A stretch of 8,223 nt of DNA from an uncultured Clostridia bacterium (GTDB lineage Bacteria > Bacillota > Clostridia > Christensenellales > CASEPJ01), in contig CASEPJ010000114.1 in assembly GCA_949289715.1 (NCBI GenBank), forward strand, positions 1 to 8,223, in the 5' to 3' direction. Made by a program: the position numbers and the translations under genes. The stretch's first letter is position 1; every line of letters starts with the position of its first letter. This document shows, piece by piece, positions 7,931-8,223 of the stretch. Under the pieces are notes generated by a model, which saw nothing but the letters and a program-made list of their open reading frames with translations, made no database searches and was not told the DNA's origin.

Positions 7931-7960
7931 TGTCTAAAAAAAATAAAATTTTTTTAGACA
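7931..7960. repeat. Perfect 12-bp inverted repeat, 6-nt loop
   Basis: The left arm tgtctaaaaaaa (7931-7942) is the exact reverse complement of tttttttagaca (7949-7960), around the loop ataaaa. Each arm has a 5-bp mixed outer part (tgtct/agaca) and seven A-T pairs. It lies about 115 bp upstream of the rpoB -35 box. In RNA from either strand it would form a hairpin, but no U-run follows on either side, so it is not a standard intrinsic terminator. It could be a weak bidirectional terminator or a binding site for a dimeric protein. The repeat is seen; any role is a guess. Confidence 0.6.
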
Positions 7961-8009
7961 ACATAACTTTTAATCTTAAAAATTAAATTAAATAAACGGG
8001 TAAAAACAA

Positions 8010-8038
8010 TTAACAAAAAAAATTATATCGTCTATAAT
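8010..8038 (+). promoter_or_regulatory. Candidate divergent promoter facing away from rpoB
   Basis: On the plus strand TTAACA (8010-8015, one mismatch to TTGACA), a 17-base spacer and a perfect TATAAT (8033-8038) match 11 of 12 consensus positions with ideal spacing. Transcription would start near 8045 and run out of the right edge. No ATG occurs on the plus strand between there and 8223, so a gene served by it would begin outside the window or the transcript would be non-coding. In DNA this AT-rich, good matches also arise by chance, so confidence is moderate. Confidence 0.4.
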
Positions 8039-8223
8039 AATAAATATACAATATACAGCAAAAAAGAAGCTAAAAATATTATTAAAAATTTTAATCGGTA
8101 AAAACGCAATATAATCAATATTAAAAACAGATTTGAATTTATTTTTTATTAAGTAAAAACCGCTGTTTTAAAATCCGTTATAATAAATTAATAATTAAAT
8201 TATAAAAAACAAAAAACCAATTT

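Larger units (their letters stand above)
7817..8223. other. Gene-free AT-rich upstream region (407 bp)
   Basis: This stretch is about 15% G+C (62 of 407 by count), far below the coding DNA. I found no open frame with a ribosome-binding site on either strand and no tRNA or rRNA signature. It holds the UP-like A/T tracts next to the rpoB promoter, a perfect 12-bp inverted repeat (7931-7960) and a candidate divergent promoter (8010-8038). A weak stem of AAAACAG (8124-8130) with CTGTTTT (8163-8169) has a 32-nt loop; on the minus strand it could be a remnant of a terminator for a gene beyond the right edge, but it is not convincing. Other short palindromes are purely A/T and expected by chance at this composition. 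Confidence 0.7.

Noticed and set aside
8022..8051. Minus-strand TTGTAT, 18-base spacer, TATAAT as a second rpoB promoter
   Set aside because: The -10 is perfect but the -35 matches only 3 of 6, and the site overlaps the better plus-strand promoter in very AT-rich DNA where TATAAT is common.

Overview
The window holds the 3'-to-5' oriented rpoB-rpoC pair, which encodes the two large subunits of bacterial RNA polymerase. Both genes are complete and lie on the minus strand. Coding DNA is roughly 40% GC (judged by eye), while the gene-free ends are about 15-16% GC (counted). The standard code is used (TGG for Trp). Shine-Dalgarno sites are strong (AAGGAG, AAGGAGG). RpoB lacks the large proteobacterial inserts, and RpoC is an unsplit ~1190-residue protein with a four-Cys N-terminal zinc site. 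Together these point to a low-GC Gram-positive bacterium, most likely Clostridia-like Bacillota. I cannot place it more finely.

Layout, read in the direction of transcription (right to left). Positions 8223-7817 are a 407-bp AT-rich stretch with no gene. It contains a perfect 12-bp inverted repeat and a good-looking divergent (+ strand) promoter. Positions 7816-7788 are a near-consensus housekeeping-sigma promoter (TTGACA, 17-nt spacer, TATATT). Next comes a ~148-nt untranslated leader with GC islands that can pair in mutually exclusive ways. Then come rpoB (7633-3728), a 13-bp gap in which the rpoB stop overlaps the rpoC ribosome-binding site, and rpoC (3714-142). The last 141 bp are AT-rich and show no gene and no convincing terminator.

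The two products form the catalytic core: the RpoC NADFDGD loop holds the catalytic magnesium, and the conserved RpoB lysines contact the growing RNA and NTP. One promoter, one leader and translational coupling at the junction should keep their synthesis matched. rplL or another ribosomal protein gene, the usual upstream neighbour, does not lie within 590 bp of the rpoB start.

I see no new multi-gene system here; this is core housekeeping DNA. The points most worth a second look are the rpoB leader, which could be an attenuator or protein-binding RNA, and the ~100-residue highly acidic C-terminal tail of RpoB, which carries three copies of an F-x-x-L-F motif. The divergent promoter and the inverted repeat in the upstream gap come next.
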